The position numbers and the translations under genes were made by a program. The notes under the pieces are model-generated. The model was given only the letters and a program-made list of their open reading frames with translations. It was not told the DNA's origin and did not search any database. Positions 1-8,293 of a stretch of 64,000 nucleotides of DNA are shown here, one piece after another. How positions within the stretch are numbered: position 1 is the stretch's first letter; each line of letters starts with the position of its first letter. This stretch comes from Candidatus Zhuqueibacterota bacterium (lineage in GTDB: Bacteria; Zhuqueibacterota; Zhuqueibacteria; Residuimicrobiales; Oceaniaggregativiventaceae), in the NCBI GenBank assembly GCA_014728115.1, contig WJME01000139.1, forward strand, positions 107,198-171,197, written 5' to 3'.

Positions 1-161
1 TCAAAAATGATTAAATCGTAGGCCATTGTCTTTCCAGTTAAATGAATAATCCTGTAAAATAGCAAAAGATAATGGGTTAAGCAAGGAAAAGAACAAGACA
101 CCGGGAAAAGACCTTTATTTTTTAAAAATTTTTCACTACCTTAGTCGGTTTAAAGCAACTT

Positions 162-986
162 GTGGATGATCAAATGCGACAATATGATACTATAGAATTA
201 TCAGAGATGCTGGAACCTCAGCAGCATCCAGAACTTTCAGAAACAAAGTGGTATGAACGTTCTTTTGGGCCTGATTATCTCAAGGTCTATCCCCACAGGG
301 ATTCTCAGGAAGCGATGCAACACGTACGCTTTGCCCTTGAAAAAACCAATGTCAAGGCGCCGAGTCTGGTCCTTGATGTGGGCTGTGGATTTGGCAGGCA
401 TAGCATGGCGCTTTCTGAATTGGGGTTTGAACCTGTTGGGCTCGATCTCTCGATGTCCTTATTAAAGAAAGCCCGAACAGAGTCTATGGAGATCAAGACG
501 ACGTCCAGTTGGGTACGAGGCGATATGCGGACACTGCCGTTTAACAATTCTTTTCATGCGGCCTTTAATTTTTTTACCAGTTTTGGGTATTTTGATGATG
601 CGGAAAACGAACGCGTATTGTCCTCGATTTACTCGATATTAAAACCAAATGGGAAATTTTTCTTTGATTACATGAATATCGATTATGTTATTCCCCGGCT
701 CGTCAGACAGGATATCATAGAGAAAAACGGCATAAAGATCTTGCAGCAACGGCGCTTTAATGCCGATAAAAAACGAATCGAGAAAAAGATCTCTTTGAAA
801 GAGAATGGCGATTGGCGATACTATTTCGAATCTGTTCGGGCATATTCTCGCAAGGAAATCGACCTTTTATTCCGGCGAACCGGATTTAAAAATATTGCAA
901 CATTTGGTGATTATGGTGGAAAGCCATATTCTGCAAACTCGCCCAGGCTGATTTGTATCGGCGAAAAGGGGGATGAATCATGCTGA
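162..986 (+). CDS. class I SAM-dependent methyltransferase, candidate bacillithiol N-methyltransferase
   Basis: A 274-residue Rossmann-fold methyltransferase. Motif I (LDVGCGFGRH, residues 71-80) is followed by the acidic ribose-binding residue in GLDLS (about 93-97), then GDMRTLPF (about 120-127) and a FTSFGYF segment (138-144). The start is GTG at 162; an ATG at 174 is an alternative, and neither has a strong ribosome site. Its end overlaps the start of bshC by 7 bases, and bshB1 follows directly, so the three genes are probably co-translated. In Chlorobaculum tepidum a SAM-dependent enzyme (CT1040) methylates the cysteine nitrogen of bacillithiol. From the overlap I infer the same job here, but the sequence alone shows only a small-molecule-type methyltransferase. 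Confidence 0.75.
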   Translation: MDDQMRQYDTIELSEMLEPQQHPELSETKWYERSFGPDYLKVYPHRDSQEAMQHVRFALEKTNVKAPSLVLDVGCGFGRHSMALSELGFEPVGLDLSMSLLKKARTESMEIKTTSSWVRGDMRTLPFNNSFHAAFNFFTSFGYFDDAENERVLSSIYSILKPNGKFFFDYMNIDYVIPRLVRQDIIEKNGIKILQQRRFNADKKRIEKKISLKENGDWRYYFESVRAYSRKEIDLLFRRTGFKNIATFGDYGGKPYSANSPRLICIGEKGDESC

Positions 987-2560
987 TATTTTCCTCAGAA
1001 CTGGTTCTGGATTATATTCACTCGTCTGGAAAAACAAAACAATTTTTCAATGCCCACTATAAGGATCCGCATGCTTTTCAGGCCGTGGCAAAAAAAGTAA
1101 AACGTCCCCTGGATCCGGTAGTGCAGGAGATTTTTGAGGCCCAAATCAAAGATTTGCCAAACAGTCATGCCTCCCATAGGTATCTGCAAAATCTTTCCGG
1201 GCCTCTTTGTACCATTGTCACTGGTCAGCAGGCAGGTCTTTTTGGTGGACCCCTCTTTACAATATACAAAGCTCTGACCACCATAAAGCTGGCAAAAAAA
1301 TTGTCTGCCGAATGGAACGAAACAGTACTCCCGGTATTTTTTATCGCCTCTGAGGATCATGATTATGAGCAAGTCCGATGCCTGGGGATAATAGATAATG
1401 AGAATCAATTCCAGACCCTATGTCTACCCGAACAGCCTGATAATCGCAAACCTGTAGCAGATCTTGGTCTTCCAGAGGAAACCAAAGAACTTTCTTCGCA
1501 ATTGCATGAAATGTTTCCTGATACTGAATATAAACAAAATATTCTTGAAAAACTGTTTCGTATATATACCCCGGGGAAAAGCATGTCCGGTGCTTTTCGG
1601 GAGTGGTTACTGTTTTTGTTTTCTGATCTCGGTCTTTTGGTGCTGGATGGTGCTGACGAACGTCTCAAGGAAGCCTCTTCGCAGATACTCAGGACAGAGC
1701 TTGAGGAGCGTACCAGTTTGACTGCCCTGTCCAATACAAATGAAAAATTAACATCCGCCGGGTATTCGATTCAGCTTCCCTTTCAAAAGAATCGACCGGC
1801 ACTGTTATACCTTTACAATGGTGAGAGACATGGCATAGAGTGGGATCCTGAGAAAAAAAGTTATATTCATCTCGGGACTCGGGATCACATTCCCATGGAT
1901 CGTCTAAAAGATGTTGCAGTCTTGAGCCCAAAGGCGGCTCTACGCCCGCTGATGCAAGATACTGTTTTACCCACTGTCGCTTATGTCGGGGGTCCCGGAG
2001 AAATTGCCTATTGGGCTCAGCTTAAAGAACTATATGAAAAAATGAATATGACGATGCCGGTTGTCGTACCTCGTGCAAATTGTACTCTGGTGGAACCCAA
2101 AGTGAAACGTCATCTGCAGCGTTACGAGATTGATGTCGAAAACGTCCTTAAAAATCCCGATCAAATTATTTCGCAGATCACAAATGACATGATCCCCGGT
2201 CACATAAAAATAAAGTTTGACGAGATCAAAAGCCGGCTCGATGAATTTTGGGCTGAACTGTTGACAGATATTCAAGAAATCGAACCAACGATGAAATCTG
2301 TTATCGAAAAGGGCGAAAAGGGAGTTACGAGACAGTTGGATTCCATTGAGGGACGTCTCGCAAAAGCTATTCAAAAGCGTGAGCAAACCGTTGTACAGCA
2401 ATTGCAAGCCCTGGTGACCCATCTCATGCCACAAGGAAATTTGCAAGAACGTCAGATCGGGCTTTTATCTTATTTACTAAAATTCGGCCCCGGAATCATC
2501 AATCGTCTCTATGAGGAGATTGAATTTCCCTTTACAGAACACAAATTTATAGAGCTTTGA
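980..2560 (+). CDS. bshC: bacillithiol biosynthesis cysteine-adding enzyme BshC
   Basis: BshC adds cysteine to glucosaminyl-malate in the last step of bacillithiol synthesis in the cytoplasm. The 526 residues match the family length of about 530-540. Family hallmarks visible are TGQQAGLFGGPLFTIYK (residues 81-97), FIASEDHDYEQV (121-132) and a PTVAYVGGPGEIAYWAQL segment in the second half, followed by a charged, coiled-coil-like stretch near residues 390-490. The ATG at 980 follows a purine-rich AAAGGGGGATG ribosome site inside the end of the methyltransferase gene. bshB1 begins on the base after its stop codon. BshA, the first pathway enzyme, is not in this window. Confidence 0.95.
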   Translation: MLIFSSELVLDYIHSSGKTKQFFNAHYKDPHAFQAVAKKVKRPLDPVVQEIFEAQIKDLPNSHASHRYLQNLSGPLCTIVTGQQAGLFGGPLFTIYKALTTIKLAKKLSAEWNETVLPVFFIASEDHDYEQVRCLGIIDNENQFQTLCLPEQPDNRKPVADLGLPEETKELSSQLHEMFPDTEYKQNILEKLFRIYTPGKSMSGAFREWLLFLFSDLGLLVLDGADERLKEASSQILRTELEERTSLTALSNTNEKLTSAGYSIQLPFQKNRPALLYLYNGERHGIEWDPEKKSYIHLGTRDHIPMDRLKDVAVLSPKAALRPLMQDTVLPTVAYVGGPGEIAYWAQLKELYEKMNMTMPVVVPRANCTLVEPKVKRHLQRYEIDVENVLKNPDQIISQITNDMIPGHIKIKFDEIKSRLDEFWAELLTDIQEIEPTMKSVIEKGEKGVTRQLDSIEGRLAKAIQKREQTVVQQLQALVTHLMPQGNLQERQIGLLSYLLKFGPGIINRLYEEIEFPFTEHKFIEL

Positions 2561-3295
2561 ATGAACGAAAAAGTGGATATACTCGCTGTTGGTGCTCATC
2601 CTGATGACATTGAACTCATGTGCGCTGGCACGCTGATCAAAATGGTTCAACAGGGGTTTAGAGTCGGGATGGTCTCCCTCACTGCAGGAGAGCGTGGAAC
2701 CCGAGGAACAAAAGAAATCAGAACCAGAGAATTTGAAAATGCTGCTCGAATCATCGGAGCCAATGACCATATGATTGGAGGGTTGGCTGATGGCCGATTG
2801 GAGAATCACGAGGAAAATCGGCTGGAGGTGATAAAAATCGTGCGGCGCTTCAAGCCAGAGTTTTTATTTATACCCCACTGGAAAGCACGCCATCCGGATC
2901 ATGAAGCGTGCTCACATCTGGTCCGCAATAGCGCATATTATGCCGGTCTTAAAATGATCGATACTGATCAGCCACCTCATCGACCGAAACATATTGCCTA
3001 TTATATGGAATTGTACGATTTTGAACCTTCCTTTATTGTGGACATATCGGAGACCTTTGATCAAAAATTGGCATCGATAAGAGCTCATGAATCCCAATTT
3101 TGGAATCCTGACAATCCTTCAGGACGTGAAGAACAAACGTTTATCAGTTCACCCGAATTTTTTGAATCGATCACGATAAAGGCCCGGTATTGGGGACAAA
3201 AAATCGGGGTGAAATATGGTGAGCCTTTTTATATGCGGGAACCCCTGGGAATAGCTGATGCATCGGTTTTATTGCAGCAACCCAGTCGTCTATGA
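2561..3295 (+). CDS. bshB1: bacillithiol biosynthesis deacetylase BshB1
   Basis: A LmbE/PIG-L zinc hydrolase of 244 residues that removes the acetyl group from N-acetylglucosaminyl-malate, the step before BshC. Zinc ligands lie in AHPDDIE (12-18) and HPDH (111-114); the TAGERGTRGT block (41-50) and GLADGRLENHEEN are typical of BshB1 rather than of general LmbE proteins. It starts at the ATG immediately after the bshC stop, so translation is probably coupled. Its last 6 bases overlap the 3' end of the convergent glycosyltransferase gene. Pathway order and family are established knowledge; the assignment is based on motifs. Confidence 0.93.
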   Translation: MNEKVDILAVGAHPDDIELMCAGTLIKMVQQGFRVGMVSLTAGERGTRGTKEIRTREFENAARIIGANDHMIGGLADGRLENHEENRLEVIKIVRRFKPEFLFIPHWKARHPDHEACSHLVRNSAYYAGLKMIDTDQPPHRPKHIAYYMELYDFEPSFIVDISETFDQKLASIRAHESQFWNPDNPSGREEQTFISSPEFFESITIKARYWGQKIGVKYGEPFYMREPLGIADASVLLQQPSRL

Positions 3296-4450
3296 GATCT
3301 TTTTCAATAATGCAGACATAGAGTCGTATAGATGTTGCCAGGTATATCGCTTTTTTTCCTTTATCACTCCCTCGACCAATTCATCCGCTTTATGGTCTCT
3401 AAAAAAGGTCACGATTGCTCTGGCCAGTTCAGCGGGATTTTCCGGTGGAACGACAAACCCCGCTTTGTTATGAGGAACAATTTCGGCCAAACCACCGACA
3501 TCGGTTACAATGATGGGCTTTTCAAAATGATAGGCAATTTGTGCAACACCGCTCTGGGATGCTGACACATAGGGTTGGACGACCAAATCTGCAGCACAGA
3601 AATAAAGCGCGACCTTGTCTTCCGGGATATAATCATCATAGAATACGACCTCTTTCTCGATCCCTCCTTGTTTTACTATATCGAAATATTCTTGCTTGTC
3701 TCCATAAAATTCTCCTGCGACGATTAATTTTAATTTCAATTCTTTGAGGACCAATGGCATGGCCTTTAAGAGCGTTTGTAGTCCTTTGTAGCGACGAATG
3801 AATCCAAAAAACAGTAATAGTCGTTCTTCAAAGGAAAATCCAAGAGCCTGTCTTGCGGCCTTTTGTGATACAGGGGGACCGAATATGTCATACACCGGAT
3901 GTCCGGTTTGGATAATGGGTTTTTCAATATCCAGGTCAATAAGATCAGTATGTACAGATTTCGACAGCACCAGGATGCCATCGCACGCTTTGAAAAAAAA
4001 TCGGGCGAGCATGGCTTCTGCCGGCCGTTTTTCATGTGATTTAGCATTGTGAGCAATGGCCACGATGCGAATTCCACGTTTTTTTAAATACCGTGCAATC
4101 ATCCCATAGGCAGGGGCAAAAAATGACATCCAATAATGAAATACCAGAATATCAGGATGCCAGAGACGTATCATCCGGCAGGTTCTCCACCAGCTGAGAG
4201 GCCAAATACTATCGATGGAGCGGGTGGTGGGAATCTCTGCCCCCTGTTCATCGGTGAATTGTGTTTTACCTGGGAAAAGAAATTCGGGGTATTGGCGGGT
4301 AAAGGTAATGACCTTTATTTCATGATCTTTTTCCAGATCTCTGTACATCTTTTCAATAAAATGCGCGATGCCTCCACGATATGGATAGGCTGCTCCAATC
4401 ATTGCAATTTTTAAACCCGCCAATGTGTTTTCAGTGTCATTATTTTGCAT
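3290..4450 (-). CDS. glycosyltransferase family 4 (GT-B fold)
   Basis: A 386-residue GT-B glycosyltransferase. The N-terminal half opens with IAMIGAAYPYRGGIAHF, and the C-terminal nucleotide-sugar domain has FFGFIRRYKGLQTLL and a PYVSASQSGVAQIAYHFEKPII region with the conserved acceptor-side residues of GT4 enzymes. ATG at 4450 is preferred over the TTG one codon upstream. It is not BshA, which begins with a different glycine-rich motif and shows a GGSGVV-type segment, even though it sits beside bshB1. It lies downstream of the YeeE/YedE genes on the same strand, about 100 bases away, and may be read from the same message. The acceptor is unknown; cell-surface polysaccharide synthesis is the likely role. 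Confidence 0.85.
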   Translation of the reverse strand: MQNNDTENTLAGLKIAMIGAAYPYRGGIAHFIEKMYRDLEKDHEIKVITFTRQYPEFLFPGKTQFTDEQGAEIPTTRSIDSIWPLSWWRTCRMIRLWHPDILVFHYWMSFFAPAYGMIARYLKKRGIRIVAIAHNAKSHEKRPAEAMLARFFFKACDGILVLSKSVHTDLIDLDIEKPIIQTGHPVYDIFGPPVSQKAARQALGFSFEERLLLFFGFIRRYKGLQTLLKAMPLVLKELKLKLIVAGEFYGDKQEYFDIVKQGGIEKEVVFYDDYIPEDKVALYFCAADLVVQPYVSASQSGVAQIAYHFEKPIIVTDVGGLAEIVPHNKAGFVVPPENPAELARAIVTFFRDHKADELVEGVIKEKKRYTWQHLYDSMSALLKKIS

Positions 4451-4557
4451 CAAAGAGTGCTGCTCATTTTTTTTTATGACGGCCCTGATCTTTGCAAGTA
4501 TAGAAAAAACCTAAATGAAAAGCAAAGTCTTTTTCATACAAAATTCCCTTTGCGATA

Positions 4558-4968
4558 TTAGTGAGGAAGCCTTGGTTTCAAGAGCCCATAAAAGAATGCA
4601 CCAAGCAGGGCTCCGGCAAATGTAAAGAGAGCTGGCCATGCTCCGCTGCCGATTTGGGCAAAGATTGGTCCCGGACAGGCGCCCGTAATAGACCATCCTA
4701 CACCGAATAACAGCCCTCCGATAATGACACCTTTGGTATAGGGTTTGCCGGAAAAATCAATGGGATCTCCACTCAGGGATTTGATATTAAATAATTTGAG
4801 AATTTGAATAGCGATCGCTGCAGTAATCACCGCAGAACCGATGACCAGGTACATATGAGTTTCCTGAAAAGTGAACATTTTATGCACTCTGAACCAGGAT
4901 ATGACTTGTGATTTTGTAAGAATGATGCCAAATATCAGCCCAAAAATAAAAAATTCCAAGTATCGCAA
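4558..4968 (-). CDS. YeeE/YedE family transporter, C-terminal-half type
   Basis: A 136-residue membrane protein with about four hydrophobic segments. It carries the second-half signature of YeeE/YedE sulfur transporters, SITGACPGPIFAQIGSG (93-109) with cysteine 98 in the pore-like motif. Full-length YeeE proteins carry both halves in one chain; here the first half is the gene directly upstream, 9 bases away, so the two products probably form one transporter. YeeE of the TsuA type passes thiosulfate, using cysteines in such motifs. The partner persulfide dioxygenase upstream makes oxidised sulfur products, so thiosulfate or a related sulfur anion is the likely substrate (inference). Confidence 0.85.
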   Translation of the reverse strand: MRYLEFFIFGLIFGIILTKSQVISWFRVHKMFTFQETHMYLVIGSAVITAAIAIQILKLFNIKSLSGDPIDFSGKPYTKGVIIGGLLFGVGWSITGACPGPIFAQIGSGAWPALFTFAGALLGAFFYGLLKPRLPH

Positions 4969-4977
4969 AACACTCCC

Positions 4978-5442
4978 TCAAAAGATGTTTGTAAAGAAAA
5001 TACCACCGAGTAAAAAAGAAATGACGGCCACGAGACTGGAAAAATGGAGTCCTGCCAACCCGGTAATCCCATGTCCAGAGGTACACCCTCCGGCGTAACG
5101 GGCACCAAAGCCAACAAGTATGCCTCCTGTAAATAACCGTAGCACACCGGGCCATTCGTAATAAATGGCAGGTAAAAGCTGGGGTGGAGATGTGGAAAGT
5201 AAAAAAGTTGCCACAAATCCACCTGCCAGAATTCCCGCAGCAAAAACAAGACTCCAGGTATACTCTTTCCAATTATATTTAAAATATTCGATCTTTGAAT
5301 TGGGTAATACAGCGGCGCACAAGTGCTGGAAATTTGAAGAGACACCCAATGCTTTATTTGTTACAACATACAAAAAAGGTACCATCAGCCCTATGAGCGG
5401 GCCTGCAATATACCAATTCCAGAAGCCAAAAAACTCTTTCAT
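4978..5442 (-). CDS. YeeE/YedE family transporter, N-terminal-half type
   Basis: A 154-residue membrane protein with hydrophobic segments near 10-30, 62-85, 100-118 and 130-152, and the signature GGILVGFGARYAGGCTSGHG (106-125) with cysteine 120. This is the first-half motif of the YeeE/YedE sulfur-transport family. The ATG at 5442 has an AGAGGA ribosome site. It lies 24 bases downstream of the persulfide dioxygenase gene and 9 bases upstream of the other half. Split YeeE/YedE pairs next to rhodanese and metallo-beta-lactamase proteins are a recurrent arrangement in sulfur-stress operons. Confidence 0.87.
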   Translation of the reverse strand: MKEFFGFWNWYIAGPLIGLMVPFLYVVTNKALGVSSNFQHLCAAVLPNSKIEYFKYNWKEYTWSLVFAAGILAGGFVATFLLSTSPPQLLPAIYYEWPGVLRLFTGGILVGFGARYAGGCTSGHGITGLAGLHFSSLVAVISFLLGGIFFTNIF

Positions 5443-5466
5443 TTCGTTTCCTCTTAAATTGTAATG

Positions 5467-6861
5467 TCAGGCAGCGCCTGTCTCAATGGGCATGCCGGCG
5501 TGTTCCCATGCTGCAAAGCCTCCTGTAAGATTTACAATTCTGTTCATCCCCAACCGTTTGAGAATTCCTATGGCATAGCTGGAACGATCACCGGACAAAC
5601 AGTGAACGACGATTTTTTGATCTTTTGGAATTTTTTTGAATTGTTCGACTAAATATCCTGCGTGGATATTCAATGCACCCGGAATATGGCCTTGTAAAAA
5701 TTCGTTAGGCTCACGAACATCGAGTATTTGTGTCCCTTTCCCGGATATTTGGTCGATGGTTGCCTGATCTACGGTGGCTAATTCATGTCCGGCACGGGAC
5801 CAGGTTTGGATATCAGCAAGATAACCGTGCATTTGATCCAGCCCGATTCGAAGCAGGCCTCGGGTCAAGTGTTCTATTTTATCATCATCCGCGATGAGAA
5901 CAAAGGGCTGATCATAATCCAATGCCCATCCGGCCCAGGTGGTAAAACTATTGTTCGCTTGAATGTTTATACTGTTTTTTATATGACCTCCGGCATATGC
6001 AAATTTATCCCGTGTATCAATGATGGTCATGTTTTTTTCTAGAGCCTGTTCAAACTGTTTTAAAGAAAGCCGTGCGGGATGTGGTATTCCTCCTAAAATG
6101 GCCGGACCCTGCTTGTTCATTTTTTTCATCATGGAAAAATATTTAGGCGGTTCTGGCTGGCCTTCGAGCAACGTTTGTATGAACTCGTTCTTATCCGTGA
6201 TCCGGAATGCCCAATTGAACTTTTTTTCATATCCAACAGTCGAGCTGGGGACAGCCCCCAAGGCCTTACCACAGGCCGAGCCTGCGCCATGTGCAGGCCA
6301 AACCTGGACATATTCGGGCAGTGCTGAAAATTTCTTGAGAGATTCGAACATTTGTTCAGCCCCTGAAATCTGTGTGCCGGTCAGGCCAGCGGCTTTTTCG
6401 AGCAGATCGGGTCTGCCGATGTCACCCACAAATACAAAATCTCCGGTAAAGACCATCACCGGTGCATCCCCTGTCATGGTGTCGGTGAGCACAAAACTGA
6501 TATGTTCCGGAGTGTGGCCAGGTGTATGCAAAACCTCAAATTTCAAGTTTCCGACCTTGAATATATGACCCTCTTTCAATCCAGTGTGCTCAAACTGGTA
6601 CTGCCACTCTGGGGGGCCTTCATCGGATAAAAGAATTTCAGCGCCGGTATTGGCCTGCAATTCGAGGGATCCGCTGAGAAAATCGGCGTGAATATGCGTT
6701 TCAGCAATATGAGTAATATTCAAATTTTCCTGTTCGGCAATTTCAAGATAGATGTCGATATCTCGTTTGGGGTCTATGACGATGGCGTTGCCGGTTTTTT
6801 GGCATCCCACAATATACGATGCCTGAGCCAGACCTTTTTCATATATATTTTTAAAGAACAT
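5467..6861 (-). CDS. CstB-like persulfide dioxygenase with pseudo-rhodanese and rhodanese domains
   Basis: A 464-residue fusion of three domains. The N-terminal metallo-beta-lactamase persulfide dioxygenase (1-250) shows THIHADF (55-61), the metal ligand histidine in HTPGHTPEH (112-120), TGDFVFVGDIGRPD (139-152) and WPAHGAGSACGKALGA (188-203). A first rhodanese domain (about 278-360) has no cysteine where the active loop should be (LIADDDK, 322-328). The second (about 363-462) keeps it in VVHCLSGDRSS with cysteine 421. This order and length match staphylococcal CstB, which turns bacillithiol or CoA persulfides into thiosulfate. A bacillithiol operon lies about 2 kb away. The gene follows an ArsR regulator and precedes the sulfur transporter halves. 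Confidence 0.9.
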   Translation of the reverse strand: MFFKNIYEKGLAQASYIVGCQKTGNAIVIDPKRDIDIYLEIAEQENLNITHIAETHIHADFLSGSLELQANTGAEILLSDEGPPEWQYQFEHTGLKEGHIFKVGNLKFEVLHTPGHTPEHISFVLTDTMTGDAPVMVFTGDFVFVGDIGRPDLLEKAAGLTGTQISGAEQMFESLKKFSALPEYVQVWPAHGAGSACGKALGAVPSSTVGYEKKFNWAFRITDKNEFIQTLLEGQPEPPKYFSMMKKMNKQGPAILGGIPHPARLSLKQFEQALEKNMTIIDTRDKFAYAGGHIKNSINIQANNSFTTWAGWALDYDQPFVLIADDDKIEHLTRGLLRIGLDQMHGYLADIQTWSRAGHELATVDQATIDQISGKGTQILDVREPNEFLQGHIPGALNIHAGYLVEQFKKIPKDQKIVVHCLSGDRSSYAIGILKRLGMNRIVNLTGGFAAWEHAGMPIETGAA

Positions 6862-6875
6862 AACACCCTCACATT

Positions 6876-6891
6876 AACAAAAATATATAAC
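6876..6891 (-). promoter_or_regulatory. candidate operator copy upstream of the persulfide dioxygenase gene
   Basis: Read on the minus strand, this 16-base stretch (CAGTTATATATTTTTG) matches 12 of 16 positions of a stretch at 7263-7278 in front of the arsR-type gene. The two copies share GTTATAT and TTTG. They could be binding sites of that repressor at its own promoter and in front of the target gene. This is a by-eye match in AT-rich DNA. Confidence 0.3.
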
Positions 6892-6915
6892 TGTATTTGA
6901 TCGAGAAAAAAAGAA

Positions 6916-7215
6916 CTATTCATCCAAACATTGATAAATACATTGGATGATTTGAGATAGTTGTTTATGTTTCAGACTATAGAATGTGTGTTTTCCGTCA
7001 CGTGCAGACTGGAGAACATCCCGATCTTTGAGAATTGTCAGATGATGCGATGCCACAGCCTGTTCGATGTCGAGTTTTGAGTAAATTTCCGTAACATTCA
7101 AGCTGTTATCATTATCCAACAATTCTACAACTTGCATTCTTATAGGGTGAGCAATAGCCTTGAGCATATTTGCGGCCTTTGTTATTTTTTCACCATTATT
7201 ATTGAAATTACTCAT
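6916..7215 (-). CDS. ArsR/SmtB family transcriptional regulator, probable persulfide sensor
   Basis: A 99-residue winged-helix repressor. AIAHPIRMQVVELL (about 21-34) opens the ArsR fold, and the recognition helix region is IEQAVASHHLTILKD. There is no cysteine in the N-terminal helices, so it is not a classic BigR/SqrR sensor with one cysteine at each end. Two cysteines sit four apart at the extreme C-terminus (92 and 96), in the last helix, and could form the sensing pair. It is the first gene of the sulfur-stress run, 54 bases ahead of the persulfide dioxygenase, and divergent from an aldo/keto reductase. Regulation of its own operon is inferred from position. Confidence 0.85.
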   Translation of the reverse strand: MSNFNNNGEKITKAANMLKAIAHPIRMQVVELLDNDNSLNVTEIYSKLDIEQAVASHHLTILKDRDVLQSARDGKHTFYSLKHKQLSQIIQCIYQCLDE

Positions 7216-7239
7216 CGGGTATTCCTTTTTACGCAGAAA

Positions 7240-7265
7240 ATTATAAGACTATGTCGATGTTTCAA
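7240..7265 (-). promoter_or_regulatory. candidate promoter of the arsR-type gene
   Basis: On the minus strand a perfect TATAAT lies at 7240-7245, with TTGAAA at 7260-7265. The 14-base spacing is short; TAATTT at a 16-base spacing is an alternative -10. The shared GTTATAT motif at 7263-7278 overlaps the -35 region, where a repressor would block polymerase. Confidence 0.35.
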
Positions 7266-7278
7266 ATTGATATAACCG
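7263..7278 (-). promoter_or_regulatory. candidate operator copy upstream of the arsR-type gene
   Basis: Minus-strand CGGTTATATCAATTTG, matching 12 of 16 bases of the copy at 6876-6891. It overlaps the putative -35 element and includes a small palindrome (TCAATTTGA region). Confidence 0.3.
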
Positions 7279-7327
7279 CATAGATTATCCTGTTATTCCA
7301 AGACCATACAGTGCGAAGGAGGTTTTC

Positions 7328-8287
7328 ATGAAATATGCCAAACTTGGAGATCGTGGTCCTCGAGTTTCAACAATGGGATTCGGAGCCTGGGCGATTGGCG
7401 GAATGAATTGGGGGGAAACAGATGATAATGTCTCTAAACGAGCATTGCATGATGCCCTGGATCAGGGCGTAACTTTGATCGATACAGCAGATGTTTATGG
7501 ATTCGGTCACTCTGAAAAACTCGTTTTCGATGTTCTTAAAGAACGGGGGAATAAAAGCGAGATCATTGTCGCCACTAAAGCGGGGAATGATTTCTATAAT
7601 ACGTCAGAAGAGGATGATAAAGGCTATGGCCCTATCAAGCAAAACGCTGACAAGGATTATATCATATTCGCTGCCGAGCAGAGTTTAAAACGCTTGGATG
7701 TGGATGCTTTGGATATTTTGCAGCTTCACAGTCCGGATCTCGAAAAATTGGAGCGTGATGACCCCTGGAAAGCTCTGGAAAAATTAAAAAAAGATGGCAA
7801 AATCAAACATGCTGGCTGGTCTGTGCAGTCTTTTCAGGAAACAAATCAGGCTCATTTGCTCGATCGTCACCATGAACTTATCGATGTGATACAGGTCAGG
7901 TATAATCTCCTGGAAAGGGAAGCAGAAAAAGAACTTTTTCCCAAGGCTCAGAAATACGGTATTGGCGTTGTTGTCAGAATTCCCATATTGTTTGGTTTTC
8001 TGACCGGAAAATTTAGTCGCGAAACCCGTTTCGATGATCAAGATCATCGGCATATGAATCTGTCACCGGAAAAACTCGACGAATATTTTGACAAGCTGGA
8101 TAAAGTCAAACCGCTCTTTGACCGTTATCCAGATCAATCAATGGCTCAGGTTAGCTTGCGCTTTTGTATTACTCATCCTGCTTGCCATACCGCGATTCCA
8201 GGTGCAAAGACGTCAAAACAAGTGGAGGAAAATTGCGTGGCTTCGGATTTTGGTCCTCTTGACCCGAACGAGATTCCTGTTCTCTGA
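7328..8287 (+). CDS. aldo/keto reductase
   Basis: A 319-residue (alpha/beta)8-barrel NADPH-dependent oxidoreductase. The catalytic tetrad is visible: aspartate 52 and tyrosine 57 in LIDTADVYGFG (50-60), lysine 84 in VATKAG and histidine 134 in LQLHSPD. The C-terminal cofactor-binding region has the SLRFC...IPGAKTSKQVEEN pattern. A very good AAGGAGG ribosome site precedes the ATG at 7328. It is transcribed away from the ArsR gene and shares a 112-base intergenic region with it. A related reductase lies at 52289-53245. Substrate unknown; general carbonyl detoxification or sugar-derived aldehyde reduction is plausible. Confidence 0.9.
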   Translation: MKYAKLGDRGPRVSTMGFGAWAIGGMNWGETDDNVSKRALHDALDQGVTLIDTADVYGFGHSEKLVFDVLKERGNKSEIIVATKAGNDFYNTSEEDDKGYGPIKQNADKDYIIFAAEQSLKRLDVDALDILQLHSPDLEKLERDDPWKALEKLKKDGKIKHAGWSVQSFQETNQAHLLDRHHELIDVIQVRYNLLEREAEKELFPKAQKYGIGVVVRIPILFGFLTGKFSRETRFDDQDHRHMNLSPEKLDEYFDKLDKVKPLFDRYPDQSMAQVSLRFCITHPACHTAIPGAKTSKQVEENCVASDFGPLDPNEIPVL

Positions 8288-8293
8288 TAGACA

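Noticed and set aside
1..110. Open stretch on the minus strand ending in a TGA at 1-3
   Set aside because: Only about 37 codons after an in-frame stop, without a start site; too short to support as a gene.
3290..4450. Glycosyltransferase beside bshB1 as the missing BshA
   Set aside because: It lacks the N-terminal motif and substrate-site segments of BshA, faces the opposite strand, and resembles general GT4 surface-glycan enzymes.
4880..5345. Two further open frames overlapping the YeeE/YedE genes
   Set aside because: They are alternative frames of the transporter genes, whose motifs and ribosome sites are clear.
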